A stretch of 64,000 nt of DNA, from assembly GCF_900101985.1 (NCBI RefSeq), contig NZ_FNAR01000012.1:1-64000 (forward strand). Direction: 5' to 3'. The DNA is from Bhargavaea beijingensis (lineage in GTDB: Bacteria > Bacillota > Bacilli > Bacillales_A > Planococcaceae). The notes under the pieces are model-generated. The model saw only the letters and a program-made list of their open reading frames with translations. It ran no database searches and was not told the DNA's origin. This document shows, piece by piece, positions 1 to 8,064 of the stretch; within the stretch, counting starts at the first letter, position 1; every line of letters starts with the position of its first letter. The translations under genes and the position numbers were made by a program.

Positions 1-150
1 CCGATTTGCACTAAGGCCGTCTGATTTGAAACAAGGTGCCCGGATTTGCACCAAGGCCGTCCGAATTAAAACAAGGGTGCCTGATTTGCATCAGACCACC
101 CCATTCGCAGTAAGGCCCTACGATCTGAAATTAGGAATACCTACCAACAT
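1..150. repeat. Degenerate tandem array, 20-bp period
   Basis: Seven successive 20-bp units fit this stretch. Units 1 and 3 share GATTTGCAC(T/C)AAGGCCGT and units 2 and 4 share AAACAAGGNTGC-type ends, so there is also a 40-bp higher-order period. Later units decay. It is non-coding and lies beyond the 3' end of yheE. It resembles in layout, though not in exact unit sequence, the other arrays at 6159, 8065, 11421, 25584, 29431, 53471 and 63670. Confidence 0.7.
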
Positions 151-174
151 GACGCCGAAACTTGAAACCAGCCC

Positions 175-378
175 TCACTCGTAAACGTGGAACGTCATGA
201 GTTCGTGGATCATCTTCTTGACCTGGTCCTCATCCGGCGGCGTGTCGTCCGACCAGACGATCGAGCCGTCCTGGCGGTAGTCGCCGCCGTATCGCTTATT
301 TTTGTAATGGAAGGAAAATGTCCAGCCCGGAAGCTGGCCTCCTTCGAACATCGGCTTGTACGTGAAATGCTGCAGCAT
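175..378 (-). CDS. yheE: YheE-like small protein (DUF5342)
   Basis: A 67-residue protein rich in aromatic residues (HFTYKP, GWTFSFHYKN, IVWSDDTPP) that resembles B. subtilis YheE, whose function is unknown. It has no membrane segment or signal peptide. I start it at the third in-frame ATG because AAAGGG sits about nine bases upstream; the two upstream ATGs have no spaced ribosome site. This also removes overlap with the divergent ferritin-like gene. Its place beside yheB and yheA matches the B. subtilis order. The family assignment is from recollection of the family sequence. Confidence 0.75.
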   Translation of the reverse strand: MLQHFTYKPMFEGGQLPGWTFSFHYKNKRYGGDYRQDGSIVWSDDTPPDEDQVKKMIHELMTFHVYE

Positions 379-451
379 GTCCCTCATCCCTTTCATGATG
401 GCCGCCCCGAACGCATACCTTGGTGGAAAGGTGACGAAAGGATGCGACCGC

Positions 452-841
452 GTGTTTACCGATCAGCTTCGCGAGGCGATCGAGGACGAGTACAAGGCGT
501 ACTACTTCTGCAAGTCGATGGCTTCGCTCACGAATGACCGGTATTGGCTCGACTTCATCCAGCATGCGATGGATGATGAGAAAAGCCATTACGAAATGTT
601 CCAGCAACTCTATTATATGATGACGGGCGCCTACGTTCAAAGCCTCAGGAAGCCGGGTCCGGTGGACAACCTGAAGGGCGCATTGAAGCAGGCGATCCGG
701 GATTCCTTGGAGGCGACCGACAAATATAAGGTGATGATGCTGGAATCGCCGCTACAGGAAGGGGTCAATCCTCTGTTTATCGCAATGCACGACGAAATGG
801 AGCACGCCATCCGGTTCTCGATGATGTATAACGCCATCTGA
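452..841 (+). CDS. Ferritin-like / rubrerythrin-family protein
   Basis: A 129-residue all-helical protein with the ferritin-like metal pattern: EAIEDEYKAYYF near the N-terminus, DDEKSHYEMF in the middle, and MHDEMEHAIRF near the C-terminus, giving repeated Glu and ExxH pairs. This suggests a di-metal four-helix bundle of the YhjR/rubrerythrin type; a role in iron or peroxide handling is inference. I chose a GTG start at 452 because AAGGA lies nine bases upstream. The longer reading from 356 would overlap yheE and lacks a ribosome site. Confidence 0.7.
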   Translation: MFTDQLREAIEDEYKAYYFCKSMASLTNDRYWLDFIQHAMDDEKSHYEMFQQLYYMMTGAYVQSLRKPGPVDNLKGALKQAIRDSLEATDKYKVMMLESPLQEGVNPLFIAMHDEMEHAIRFSMMYNAI

Positions 842-858
842 GCGGTGGCGTTCCTTTT
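830..858 (+). terminator. Intrinsic terminator of the ferritin-like gene
   Basis: AACGCCA and TGGCGTT form a stem that includes the stop codon in the loop, followed by CCTTTTTC. The gene's last codons double as the 5' arm. Confidence 0.7.
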
Positions 859-917
859 TCTGTATAACACTCTGTCTGTTATAATAAGACGGACACCAAC
901 AGAAAAAGGTGAAGTGA

Positions 918-2060
918 TTGAACGCATTTCTTACCATCGCGTTGATGGCCGTGATCGGCGCCATCATCGGGGGCATGACGAACCATCTGGCGATTAAGAT
1001 GCTGTTCCGCCCCCACGAGGCAAAATATATCGGAAACTGGCGGGTGCCGTTTACCCCGGGACTCATCCCGAAGCGGCGTGACGAGCTGGCCAGGCAGTTC
1101 GGCCGCATCGTCGTCGATTATCTCCTGACGCCGGAGACGTTCCGCAACAAGCTGTTCACGCCGGCCGTCCGCGAAAAGGCGGAGGGCGTCATCGGCCGCC
1201 TGATCGGCAAGCATGTATTCGGCGGGGATAAGACACTGTCGGACTGGCTGGACATGGCGGGCATGCGGGATGCGGACACCAAAATCGAGGCGGCCGCACT
1301 CCGGCTTGTCGACGGCCAGTTCGAAGAAGCGAAAAAGCGGCTCCTCACCGGCACGGTCGCGGAGCAGGTGCCCGCACGATGGATGGAAGAGGCTGAGGAG
1401 AAACTGCCGGAAATCCGGCGCTATATCCTGTCTCGCGCCATGGAATACGTGAACTCCTTCGAAGGACGGCAGACGATCCGAAAGATGCTCGACGACTTCC
1501 TTGAATCCCGCGGGACGTTCGGCGGCATGCTGCAGTCGCTGTTCGGAAACTCGGAAACCCTCGTCGACAAGATCCAGAGGGAAGGGCTTAAGTTCCTTTC
1601 CGCATCCGGAACCGCCCGTCTCTTGGATGGTCTGATTGAGGGAGAGTTCGAGAAACTGAAAAACCGCCCGGTCGAGGAACTCATTGGCGGATTTGACTGG
1701 GAAGGGCTGAAGACATCGGTCCTCGGGTATGTCAGGAAAGAGCTGGCCGCAGGCGAGCGGCTGGACCGCACGTTGAAGGATTACTGGCCGGAAGGCGAGG
1801 CATGGGTGGCACACAATGTGACACCCGCCCTCACCGACTTTGCCTTTAGCCAGGCGGAAGCGAAAATGGAAGAGGCGCTCGGCCGCCTGAAGATTGACCA
1901 GATGGTGAAAGAGCAGGTAGACTCGTTCCCGGTGTCCAGGCTGGAAGATCTGGTGCTCGGGATCTCCAGGCGGGAGTTTAAGATGATCACGGTCCTGGGA
2001 GCGGTCCTCGGCGGTCTGATCGGGATTATCCAGGGCCTGATCGTATTTCTAATTAACTGA
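918..2060 (+). CDS. yheB: DUF445 membrane-associated protein YheB
   Basis: A 380-residue DUF445 protein. The N-terminal hydrophobic segment is followed by the family motif TNHLAIKMLFRP and PFTPGLIPKRR. A long charged helical middle follows, and residues from about 355 to the end form a C-terminal membrane helix. B. subtilis YheB has the same size and location; its role is not established. The start is TTG with AAAGGTG upstream. A TATAAT-like -10 lies at 880-885. yheA follows after a 14-base gap, so the two are probably one operon. Confidence 0.9.
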   Translation: MNAFLTIALMAVIGAIIGGMTNHLAIKMLFRPHEAKYIGNWRVPFTPGLIPKRRDELARQFGRIVVDYLLTPETFRNKLFTPAVREKAEGVIGRLIGKHVFGGDKTLSDWLDMAGMRDADTKIEAAALRLVDGQFEEAKKRLLTGTVAEQVPARWMEEAEEKLPEIRRYILSRAMEYVNSFEGRQTIRKMLDDFLESRGTFGGMLQSLFGNSETLVDKIQREGLKFLSASGTARLLDGLIEGEFEKLKNRPVEELIGGFDWEGLKTSVLGYVRKELAAGERLDRTLKDYWPEGEAWVAHNVTPALTDFAFSQAEAKMEEALGRLKIDQMVKEQVDSFPVSRLEDLVLGISRREFKMITVLGAVLGGLIGIIQGLIVFLIN

Positions 2061-2074
2061 TTGGAGTGGTGGAG

Positions 2075-2422
2075 ATGGCAGTGAATATTTACGATGACAT
2101 CAACCGGCTGGAAGCGACCTTCCGCAAGACGGATGAATTCGCAGCGCTTGTCCGGGCGATCGAAAACGTCAAGGCGGACGAAGAGGCGCTGAACATTTTC
2201 CGGAACTTCCGGAAGATCCAGATGGACCTCCAGCAAAAGCAGATGGCCGGCGAGGAGATGGACGGGGACGTCCTGGAATACGCGCAGAAAACGGCGCAGC
2301 TTGCCCAGAACAATGCGAAGATCGCCGGCATGCTGCAGGCAGAAATGCAGCTGAGCCGCATCATTGAAGACGTCAACCGGATCCTCATGAAGCCGGTGCA
2401 GACACTGTACGAAGAAATCTGA
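2075..2422 (+). CDS. yheA: YlbF/YmcA-family protein YheA
   Basis: A 115-residue, mostly helical protein of the DUF964 (YlbF/YmcA) family. It contains the typical NIYDDINRLEATFRKTDEF opening and the ILMKPVQTLYEEI ending. Relatives YlbF, YmcA and YaaT form a complex affecting RNase Y and development in B. subtilis; YheA itself is a paralogue without a firm role. The ATG at 2075 has GGAG nine bases upstream. It is the last gene before the terminator at 2435. Confidence 0.9.
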   Translation: MAVNIYDDINRLEATFRKTDEFAALVRAIENVKADEEALNIFRNFRKIQMDLQQKQMAGEEMDGDVLEYAQKTAQLAQNNAKIAGMLQAEMQLSRIIEDVNRILMKPVQTLYEEI

Positions 2423-2434
2423 CTGAACGATCGG

Positions 2435-2471
2435 GCCGTCCGGGGCATTTTTTGCTCCCGGGCGGCTTTTT
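2435..2471 (+). terminator. Terminator of yheB-yheA
   Basis: Stem GCCGTCCGGGGCA with TGCTCCCGGGCGGC around a TTTTT loop, followed by TTTTTCG. Confidence 0.85.
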
Positions 2472-2580
2472 CGTATTTGTAAATCGGACGGCTTCTGTCG
2501 TGAACCGCTCCGCCTGTCCATACAATGTAGGAAAGTCTTCTGAATAGTGATGAGCGAGGCGAGCGAGAGGGGAGCGGCAA

Positions 2581-3651
2581 ATGGATGTGCTGAAGGTTGC
2601 TGTGATCGGCACCGGGATGATTTCTGATTTTCATTTGCAGGCGTACAAGCAAAACAATCGGGTGAAGTTGTACGGGGTGTATGACTTGTCTGGGGGCCGG
2701 GCGGCGGAGAAGGCGGCGCGTTACGGAGTGGGGAAGGTGTACCGTTCGGTTGATGAGGTGTTTGCAGACCCGGAAGTGGATGCGGTCAGCATCTGCACGT
2801 GGAATCACACACATGCGGAGCTTGGCGTGAAGGCGCTGGAGAACGGGAAGCATGTGCTGATGGAAAAGCCGCTCGCGATGACTTATCCCGATGCGCTTCG
2901 GATCCGGGAGGCCGCAAAGGAACCGGCCATCGTGTTCCAGGTCGGCTTTGTGCGACGGTTCGCGGCAGGGACCCGTGTGCTGAAAACATTCATCGATGAC
3001 GGACTGCTCGGAGAAATCTACTATGCGAAGGGCACACATCTACGAAGGGTCGGTAATCCCGGCGGGTGGTTCGCGGACCGCTCCCGGTCAGGCGGCGGAC
3101 CGCTCATCGATCTCGGGGTGCATCTGCTGGATGTCTGCTGGTACTTGATGGGGAAGCCGGAAGTCGCCAGGATCAAGGGGGTGACGTTCAGCGAACTCGG
3201 AAACCGCGGCAATGTGGAAGCCCTCTCGTTTTACAAGGCGGCGGATTACAGTGCGGACCGGAACGACGTGGAAGACCTGGCGGCTGCGATGATCACGTTC
3301 AAAAACGGGGCGACGCTCATGCTCGACGTCTCGTTCAGCCTCCACGCGAAAAAGGACGAGACCGGAATCCGGCTGTACGGGAAAAAGGGAGGGGCTGAGT
3401 TGGAGCCGGAGCTTGTGCTCATGACCGAACAGAACCATACGATTTTGAACATCCATCCCCAGATCGACCATTTGACGATCGATTTTGATGAGGCGTTCGG
3501 AGCGGAAATCGACCATTTTGTCGCCTGCTGCCTGGACGGCAAAAAGTCTGAAGCGCCGCTTGAGGACGGGCTCGAAGTGATGAAGATGCTGGACGGTGTC
3601 TACGAATCATCAAAAACCGGACGGGAGGTCGTTTACGATCAGGCTGAATAA
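2581..3651 (+). CDS. Gfo/Idh/MocA-family oxidoreductase
   Basis: A 356-residue NAD(P)-dependent dehydrogenase. The Rossmann motif VIGTGM is at residues 8-13, the family signature MEKPLA near residue 96, and a GGGPLIDLGVHLLD segment carries the usual catalytic His/Asp region. The enzyme probably oxidises a sugar, inositol or similar polyol; the substrate cannot be read from sequence. GGAGCGG precedes the ATG. It overlaps or abuts the next gene, a TIM-barrel epimerase-type protein, a pairing typical of sugar or inositol catabolic modules. Confidence 0.85.
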   Translation: MDVLKVAVIGTGMISDFHLQAYKQNNRVKLYGVYDLSGGRAAEKAARYGVGKVYRSVDEVFADPEVDAVSICTWNHTHAELGVKALENGKHVLMEKPLAMTYPDALRIREAAKEPAIVFQVGFVRRFAAGTRVLKTFIDDGLLGEIYYAKGTHLRRVGNPGGWFADRSRSGGGPLIDLGVHLLDVCWYLMGKPEVARIKGVTFSELGNRGNVEALSFYKAADYSADRNDVEDLAAAMITFKNGATLMLDVSFSLHAKKDETGIRLYGKKGGAELEPELVLMTEQNHTILNIHPQIDHLTIDFDEAFGAEIDHFVACCLDGKKSEAPLEDGLEVMKMLDGVYESSKTGREVVYDQAE

Positions 3652-4525
3652 TAAAGTCGGGATCATTACGGACAACTTGAGGCTGCCGGTGCGGGATGCG
3701 TTGGTGAAAGCGAAGGAAATGGGGGCTGATGGCGTCCAGATGTATGCCGTGTCGGGCGAACTGGACCCGGAGGAGATGTCTCCTGCCAAAAGGCGGGAAC
3801 TGAAGGCGTTCATCGGCGGACTCGGTCTTGAAGTCTCGGCGCTGTGCGGGGACTTCGGCGGGCATGGATTCCAGGACCCGGCGGCGAACCCGGCGAAGAT
3901 CGAGAAGTCCAAGCGGATCATCGACCTCGCCAAGGATCTCGGGACCGATATTGTGACAACCCATATCGGGATTGTGCCGGAAGATGAAACGGGCAGGACG
4001 TATGCCGTGATGCAGGAGGCCTGCGGGGAACTCGCGGCCTATGCGAAGGAGATGGACGGGTATTTCGCGATCGAGACGGGGCCGGAGACATGCAGGCGGC
4101 TTAAGGCGTTCCTGGACAGCCTTCCGGGTGACGGGGTATCGGTGAACTTCGATCCCGCGAACCTCGTCATGGTCACCGGTGACGATCCTGTGCAGGGGGT
4201 GCATGTGCTGAAGGAGTATATCGTCCACACGCATGTCAAAGACGGCATCCGGCTGCGGCCGGCCGATCCGCGCGATGTATACGGGATGTACAGATACGGC
4301 CCGGGCGGCTCCCACGGGGAAATTGCGGAAATGGTGGAACGGGGAGACTGTTTCCGCGAGGTCCCTCCCGGCGAGGGGGCGGTCGATTTTGACGCCTACT
4401 TCCGGGCGCTGCAGGAGATCGGATACGGCGGATACCTGACCGTGGAGCGGGAAGTGAGGACGAATCCGGTCCGGGATATAGCGGAAACTGTCCGCTTCAT
4501 CAACAAGTACCGGCATCCGCCATGA
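3638..4525 (+). CDS. Sugar phosphate isomerase/epimerase-like TIM barrel (possible ATC start)
   Basis: A xylose-isomerase-like TIM-barrel protein of about 295 residues, with KVGIITDNL as the first strand, FAIETGPE, VNFDPANLV and IVHTHVKDG supplying the metal-site Glu/Asp/His residues. The reading frame is open from a GTG at 3596, but that start has no ribosome site and overlaps the upstream gene by 56 bases. The only good site, GGAGG at 3624-3628, is nine bases from an in-frame ATC at 3638, which places the start just before the first strand. No ATG, GTG or TTG fits. The exact start is therefore open. Confidence 0.8.
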   Translation: MRLNNKVGIITDNLRLPVRDALVKAKEMGADGVQMYAVSGELDPEEMSPAKRRELKAFIGGLGLEVSALCGDFGGHGFQDPAANPAKIEKSKRIIDLAKDLGTDIVTTHIGIVPEDETGRTYAVMQEACGELAAYAKEMDGYFAIETGPETCRRLKAFLDSLPGDGVSVNFDPANLVMVTGDDPVQGVHVLKEYIVHTHVKDGIRLRPADPRDVYGMYRYGPGGSHGEIAEMVERGDCFREVPPGEGAVDFDAYFRALQEIGYGGYLTVEREVRTNPVRDIAETVRFINKYRHPP

Positions 4526-4576
4526 GAAAGGAAGAATCATTCGGCGGAAGAAAATGAATTCGGGGGACCCGTCTGC

Positions 4577-4582
4577 TATAAT
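4577..4582 (+). promoter_or_regulatory. Extended -10 promoter of hemZ
   Basis: TGCTATAAT at 4574-4582 is an extended -10 element, 42 bases before the hemZ ATG. No convincing -35 is seen. Confidence 0.5.
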
Positions 4583-4623
4583 TAAACGGAGATTTTTCAT
4601 TCCACCGAAACAAGGAGAACAAC

Positions 4624-6135
4624 ATGAAACCAGTTTATATACAACAATCGTTCGAACAGGACTGGGTCCGGATGTTCCAGAACATCGCCAATCTGTTTTT
4701 CGAGGAAACCGAGATGGTCAAGGAGGAACCGGAGGACGGCGTCAGCGTCGCTTTCCATTGGTCCGAGGAAAACGGCATCATCCGCGGACAGGCGATGCTG
4801 CGGGAAGGCGGCCGCGAATTCACCGCTGCCTATGAAGAAAAGCCTGCGCACGGCGGCGACCCGAAAGCCGAGAAGCGCCAGCTGAAGCGGGTGCTTTCCC
4901 ATGTCTTCCTTGACGTCCTCGAACAGTCAACGGGACTGATCCAGCCATGGGGCATCCTGACCGGCATGCGCCCGACGAAACTGTATCACAAAATGCGCCG
5001 GCAGGGTCTCACGCACGAGGAAATCTCGGAGCGGCTCATCAGCGAATACCGCATCACGCCGGAAAAGATCGAACTCATGGAAGACATCGTCGCCCGACAG
5101 CTGAAGATGATCCCGGACCTCGACCGGATCGGCGAGGAAGTCAGCGTCTATATTGGCATCCCGTTCTGCCCGACTAAGTGCGCCTATTGCACGTTCCCGG
5201 CATATGCGCTTCCGCGGCGGGGCACACGCGTCCAGTCATTCCTCGACGGTCTCCATGTGGAAATCGAAGAGATCGGCGCCTGGATGAAAGAAAAGGGCAT
5301 CAAAGTGACGTCGGTTTACTTCGGCGGCGGCACACCGACCTCGATCGAGGCGCATGAAATGGATGCGCTCTATGAGACGCTGTACAAGTCGTTCCCCGAC
5401 ATCGAAAATGTCAGGGAAATCACCGTCGAGGCAGGACGACCCGATACGATCACGCCGGAGAAGATCGACGTCCTGAAAAAGTGGAACATTGACCGGATCA
5501 GCGTCAACCCGCAGTCTTACACCGACGAGACCCTGAAGGCGATCGGGCGGTTCCACACGGTGCAGGAGACGATCGACAAGTTCCGCTTGTCCCGCGACAT
5601 GGGCATGAACAACATCAACATGGACCTGATCATCGGCTTGCCCAACGAAGGCACAGAAGAATTCGCGCATTCGCTTGCCGAAACGGAAAAGCTCCAGCCG
5701 GAATCGCTCACCGTCCATACGCTGTCATTCAAGCGGGCGTCCGAGATGACGCGCAACAAGTGGAAGTACAAGGTCGCCGACCGCGACACCGTCGTCGACA
5801 TGATGTACATGGCTCAAAACTGGACAGCCCGGAACGGATACGTCCCGTATTACTTGTACCGCCAAAAAAACATCCTCGGCAACCTGGAGAACGTCGGCTA
5901 TTCCAAGCCGGGCGAGGAAAGCATCTACAACATCGTCATCATGGAAGAAGTCCAGACGATCATCGGCCTCGGATGCGGCGCGTCAAGCAAGTTCGTCCAT
6001 CCGGAAACCGGCCGCATCACCCAGTTCCACAACCCGAAAGACCCGTCCGCCTATATCCTGAGCTATTCGGAATCGATCGACAAAAAGATCGAGATGCTGG
6101 ATGAGCTGTTCGGCGGAGCGGTACCGGCGAAATAA
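4624..6135 (+). CDS. hemZ: HemZ, radical-SAM coproporphyrinogen oxidase-like protein
   Basis: A 503-residue protein of the HemN/HemZ group. An N-terminal domain of about 160 residues precedes the radical-SAM core, whose CxxxCxxC cysteines are C182, C186 and C189, followed by YFGGGTPTS. These would bind a 4Fe-4S cluster and S-adenosylmethionine. The family is linked to oxygen-independent coproporphyrinogen III oxidation, although some HemN-like proteins act as haem chaperones, so the exact activity is inferred from closeness to B. subtilis HemZ. CAAGGAGAAC precedes the ATG. Confidence 0.9.
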   Translation: MKPVYIQQSFEQDWVRMFQNIANLFFEETEMVKEEPEDGVSVAFHWSEENGIIRGQAMLREGGREFTAAYEEKPAHGGDPKAEKRQLKRVLSHVFLDVLEQSTGLIQPWGILTGMRPTKLYHKMRRQGLTHEEISERLISEYRITPEKIELMEDIVARQLKMIPDLDRIGEEVSVYIGIPFCPTKCAYCTFPAYALPRRGTRVQSFLDGLHVEIEEIGAWMKEKGIKVTSVYFGGGTPTSIEAHEMDALYETLYKSFPDIENVREITVEAGRPDTITPEKIDVLKKWNIDRISVNPQSYTDETLKAIGRFHTVQETIDKFRLSRDMGMNNINMDLIIGLPNEGTEEFAHSLAETEKLQPESLTVHTLSFKRASEMTRNKWKYKVADRDTVVDMMYMAQNWTARNGYVPYYLYRQKNILGNLENVGYSKPGEESIYNIVIMEEVQTIIGLGCGASSKFVHPETGRITQFHNPKDPSAYILSYSESIDKKIEMLDELFGGAVPAK

Positions 6136-6158
6136 GGGGCCGGAAATCCGGTCCGAAA

Positions 6159-6235
6159 GCACTTGCGCCAAGTTTGGGCGCACTCGCGGCAGATTTTGAA
6201 GCACTTTTCCCGAATTTGGAGTCACCAGGCTATCA
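6159..6235. repeat. Short 21-bp period array between hemZ and its terminator
   Basis: Three diverged units start at 6159 (GCACTTGCGCCAAGTTTGG), 6180 (GCACTCGCGGCAGATTTTG) and 6201 (GCACTTTTCCCGAATTTGG), each about 21 bp. A CCGGAAATCCGG palindrome at 6140-6151 and CCGGATCTCCGG at 6256-6267 flank the array, so it sits between hemZ and the terminator hairpin. Confidence 0.65.
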
Positions 6236-6248
6236 TGCCCACTAACAA

Positions 6249-6283
6249 GACCCGACCGGATCTCCGGCCGGGTCTCTTTTTCA
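6249..6283. terminator. Terminator between hemZ and the VOC gene
   Basis: GACCCGACCGGA and TCCGGCCGGGTC pair with one mismatch and are followed by TCTTTTTC. It serves hemZ; the convergent gene ends here too. Confidence 0.85.
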
Positions 6284-6679
6284 GTTTTCCAGATTGTCCG
6301 GATGGAAGGGCGAGTCCGGATGTTCCTCCACCACGCTGAACGTATTGCCGTCCAGGTCAAAGAAGTCGAAGGACTTCATGCCGTTTTCGTCCTTGATGGG
6401 CGTCGTGACGACCGCGCGGGTGCTGAGCTTCTGGTGAAGGGCGCGCGCATCCGGGACGAGCAGGTTGTAAAAGACGTGCCGCTCTTTTTCATCCGCAAGG
6501 AATTCCGTGCCTTGCCGGGTCTTCGTTCGAACGAGTGCAAGCTGGGCGGAGCCGTCCGGCAACGCATAGCCGATGCCGCCTTCCCATTCGCCGATCCGCT
6601 TGAGCCCGAGATGGGATTCAAACCATTCGGCAGAATGATCCAAATCCGATACCGGAACAAAAATGCTACCGATTTTCAT
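6281..6679 (-). CDS. VOC (glyoxalase/bleomycin-resistance) family protein
   Basis: A 132-residue vicinal-oxygen-chelate fold protein with two beta-alpha-beta-beta-beta halves. The start MKIGSIFVPVSDLDHSAEWF and the later FFDLDGNTFSVVEE carry the paired metal-site positions. Members include glyoxalases, dioxygenases and drug-binding proteins; substrate unknown. The ATG at 6679 has GGGAGG eight bases upstream. It stands alone, convergent with hemZ. Confidence 0.8.
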   Translation of the reverse strand: MKIGSIFVPVSDLDHSAEWFESHLGLKRIGEWEGGIGYALPDGSAQLALVRTKTRQGTEFLADEKERHVFYNLLVPDARALHQKLSTRAVVTTPIKDENGMKSFDFFDLDGNTFSVVEEHPDSPFHPDNLEN

Positions 6680-6830
6680 GATCAAGTTCCTCCCTGAGAA
6701 CATTTCTTCCCGTTCATTATAGCGGATTTGCCAAGAGTAGGGGCGATAGGGACACGGAAAGGCGTTGCTGATAAAAAAATCTGAACGGAATAAAGGGAAA
6801 CGCCCGGACGGTCACGAAAGCCTAGAGTGG

Positions 6831-6846
6831 TGAACGACTATTCATA
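6831..6846. promoter_or_regulatory. FadR-type operator upstream of yhaR
   Basis: TGAACGACTATTCATA is close to the Bacillus FadR consensus TGAATGAMTANTCATTCA and lies 22 bases before the yhaR start. A closer copy lies before lcfB at 51840. In B. subtilis FadR is a repressor relieved by long-chain acyl-CoA. Confidence 0.75.
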
Positions 6847-6868
6847 TTTATAGGAAGAGGTGTCGTTT

Positions 6869-7651
6869 TTGGCTTACGAAACAATCCGCCTTGAGCGGGA
6901 AGGAAGGCTGGCGCGAGTCGTCCTGAACCGTCCCTATTCGATGAATGCGATGAACAGCGTGATGATGAAGGAACTGGCCGATGCTTTTGAAGAACTCAAA
7001 GAAGACCGTTCTGTCCAGGTCGTCATTCTGAAAGGGGAGGGCCGGGCGTTTTCCGCCGGCGGCGACATCAAGCAGATGATCGACCCGGAAAACCCGATGG
7101 ATCTGAGCGCCGTCATGAAAGACATCAGCCGCCTGGCCATTGCGCTCTATACGCTGCCGCAGATCACGATCGCTTCGGTGCATGGGGCTGCCGCAGGCCT
7201 CGGCTTCAGCATGGTCCTCGCATGCGATGTGATCATCGCCGAGAAGTCGTCGAAGCTTGCGATGAACTTTATCGGCATCGGTCTCGTTCCGGACGGAGGC
7301 GGCCACTTCTTCCTGAAGGAGCGGATCGGCGTGCCGAAAGCCAAGCAGATGATCTGGGCGGGCGATGTCATGCCGGCCGAGCAGGCGGCGGGCTGGGGAC
7401 TGATCGACGAAGTCGCCCAGGACGACACCGCGCATAAGGAATCGGAAGGAATGGCGCAAAAGCTTCTGTCCACACCGATCAGCGCGATGATCGCTTCGAA
7501 GGGCATCCTCCACACGTCCCGTCTTGAGGAGTTGCGGAGCGTCCTTGAACTCGAGGCCGACGCCCAGCAGGCGATGCGGAAAACGTCGGACCATAAAGAA
7601 GGCATCAGGGCGTTCGTTGAAAAACGCAAGCCGGCATTTACAGGACAATAA
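6869..7651 (+). CDS. yhaR: Enoyl-CoA hydratase/isomerase YhaR
   Basis: A 260-residue crotonase-fold protein with the oxyanion-hole segments GRAFSAGGDIKQM and ASVHGAAAGLGFSMVLACD, and a Glu/Asp-bearing FIGIGLVPDGGG region. Crotonase-type enzymes hydrate enoyl-CoA during beta-oxidation or act on related acyl-CoAs. The TTG at 6869 has GAAGAGG seven bases upstream; the GTG at 6860 is too close to that site. The FadR-like box just upstream supports a role in fatty-acid use. Confidence 0.85.
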   Translation: MAYETIRLEREGRLARVVLNRPYSMNAMNSVMMKELADAFEELKEDRSVQVVILKGEGRAFSAGGDIKQMIDPENPMDLSAVMKDISRLAIALYTLPQITIASVHGAAAGLGFSMVLACDVIIAEKSSKLAMNFIGIGLVPDGGGHFFLKERIGVPKAKQMIWAGDVMPAEQAAGWGLIDEVAQDDTAHKESEGMAQKLLSTPISAMIASKGILHTSRLEELRSVLELEADAQQAMRKTSDHKEGIRAFVEKRKPAFTGQ

Positions 7652-7657
7652 AAAGGA

Positions 7658-7697
7658 AACCCGCAGTATCCGTTGGAACGGATGCCGCGGGTTTTTC
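7658..7697. terminator. Bidirectional terminator between yhaR and the YhzD-like gene
   Basis: AAACCCGC and GCGGGTTT flank an inner ATCCGTT/AACGGAT stem and are followed by TTTTC. It lies between convergent genes. Confidence 0.85.
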
Positions 7698-7701
7698 TGT
7701 A

Positions 7702-7887
7702 TCAGGAATGGAACAGCAGCAATTTACCTTCCGGAGAGGCCAGGCGGTGGGTCTGTTCGGACAACTCCTTTTCTTCAAGGAGCGCGCGACCCTTTTCCTT
7801 CGCCGCGTCGTCATGCTCTGCTTCGAATGTTTCCTCCGTGATCAGTTCCCCGTCGTGCTTGTAAGCCGTCAGTTTGTACGTCTTCAT
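7702..7887 (-). CDS. YhzD-like small protein
   Basis: A 61-residue protein beginning MKTYKLTAYKHDGELI and ending GKLLLFHS, with a charged helical middle (AKEKGRALLEEKEL). It resembles the YhzD-like family of small Bacillus proteins of unknown function. The ATG at 7887 has GGGGG eight bases upstream; a GTG two codons earlier is too close to that site. No membrane segment. Confidence 0.65.
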   Translation of the reverse strand: MKTYKLTAYKHDGELITEETFEAEHDDAAKEKGRALLEEKELSEQTHRLASPEGKLLLFHS

Positions 7888-7980
7888 TTCCACATCCCCC
7901 TTTCGATTCTATCCCCATTATAAAAGATATTCTGAAAAAATGAACGAATTCTGTAAAGGTTGCTTGACGTTTCGGGTAAA

Positions 7981-8012
7981 GTAAAGTAAGTTTTACGTAA
8001 AGGTAACTTTAC
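7981..8012. promoter_or_regulatory. 32-bp near-perfect palindrome
   Basis: GTAAAGT at 7981-7987 mirrors ACTTTAC at 8006-8012 around a central TTTACGTAAA. A TTGACG -35-like element at 7964-7969 with TAAGTT 17 bases later suggests a rightward promoter overlapping it. It is a plausible operator for the divergent region; the cognate regulator is unknown, the nearby XRE gene being one candidate. Confidence 0.55.
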
Positions 8013-8064
8013 TTCAACCGTGCAATGATCCGGTTTCGCCTTTGCAAGCTGCCGCCGGTGGTCA

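Noticed and set aside
1-150. CRISPR array
   Set aside because: Units are contiguous, about 20 bp and diverged, with no constant repeat alternating with unique spacers and no cas genes; the same holds for the other arrays.
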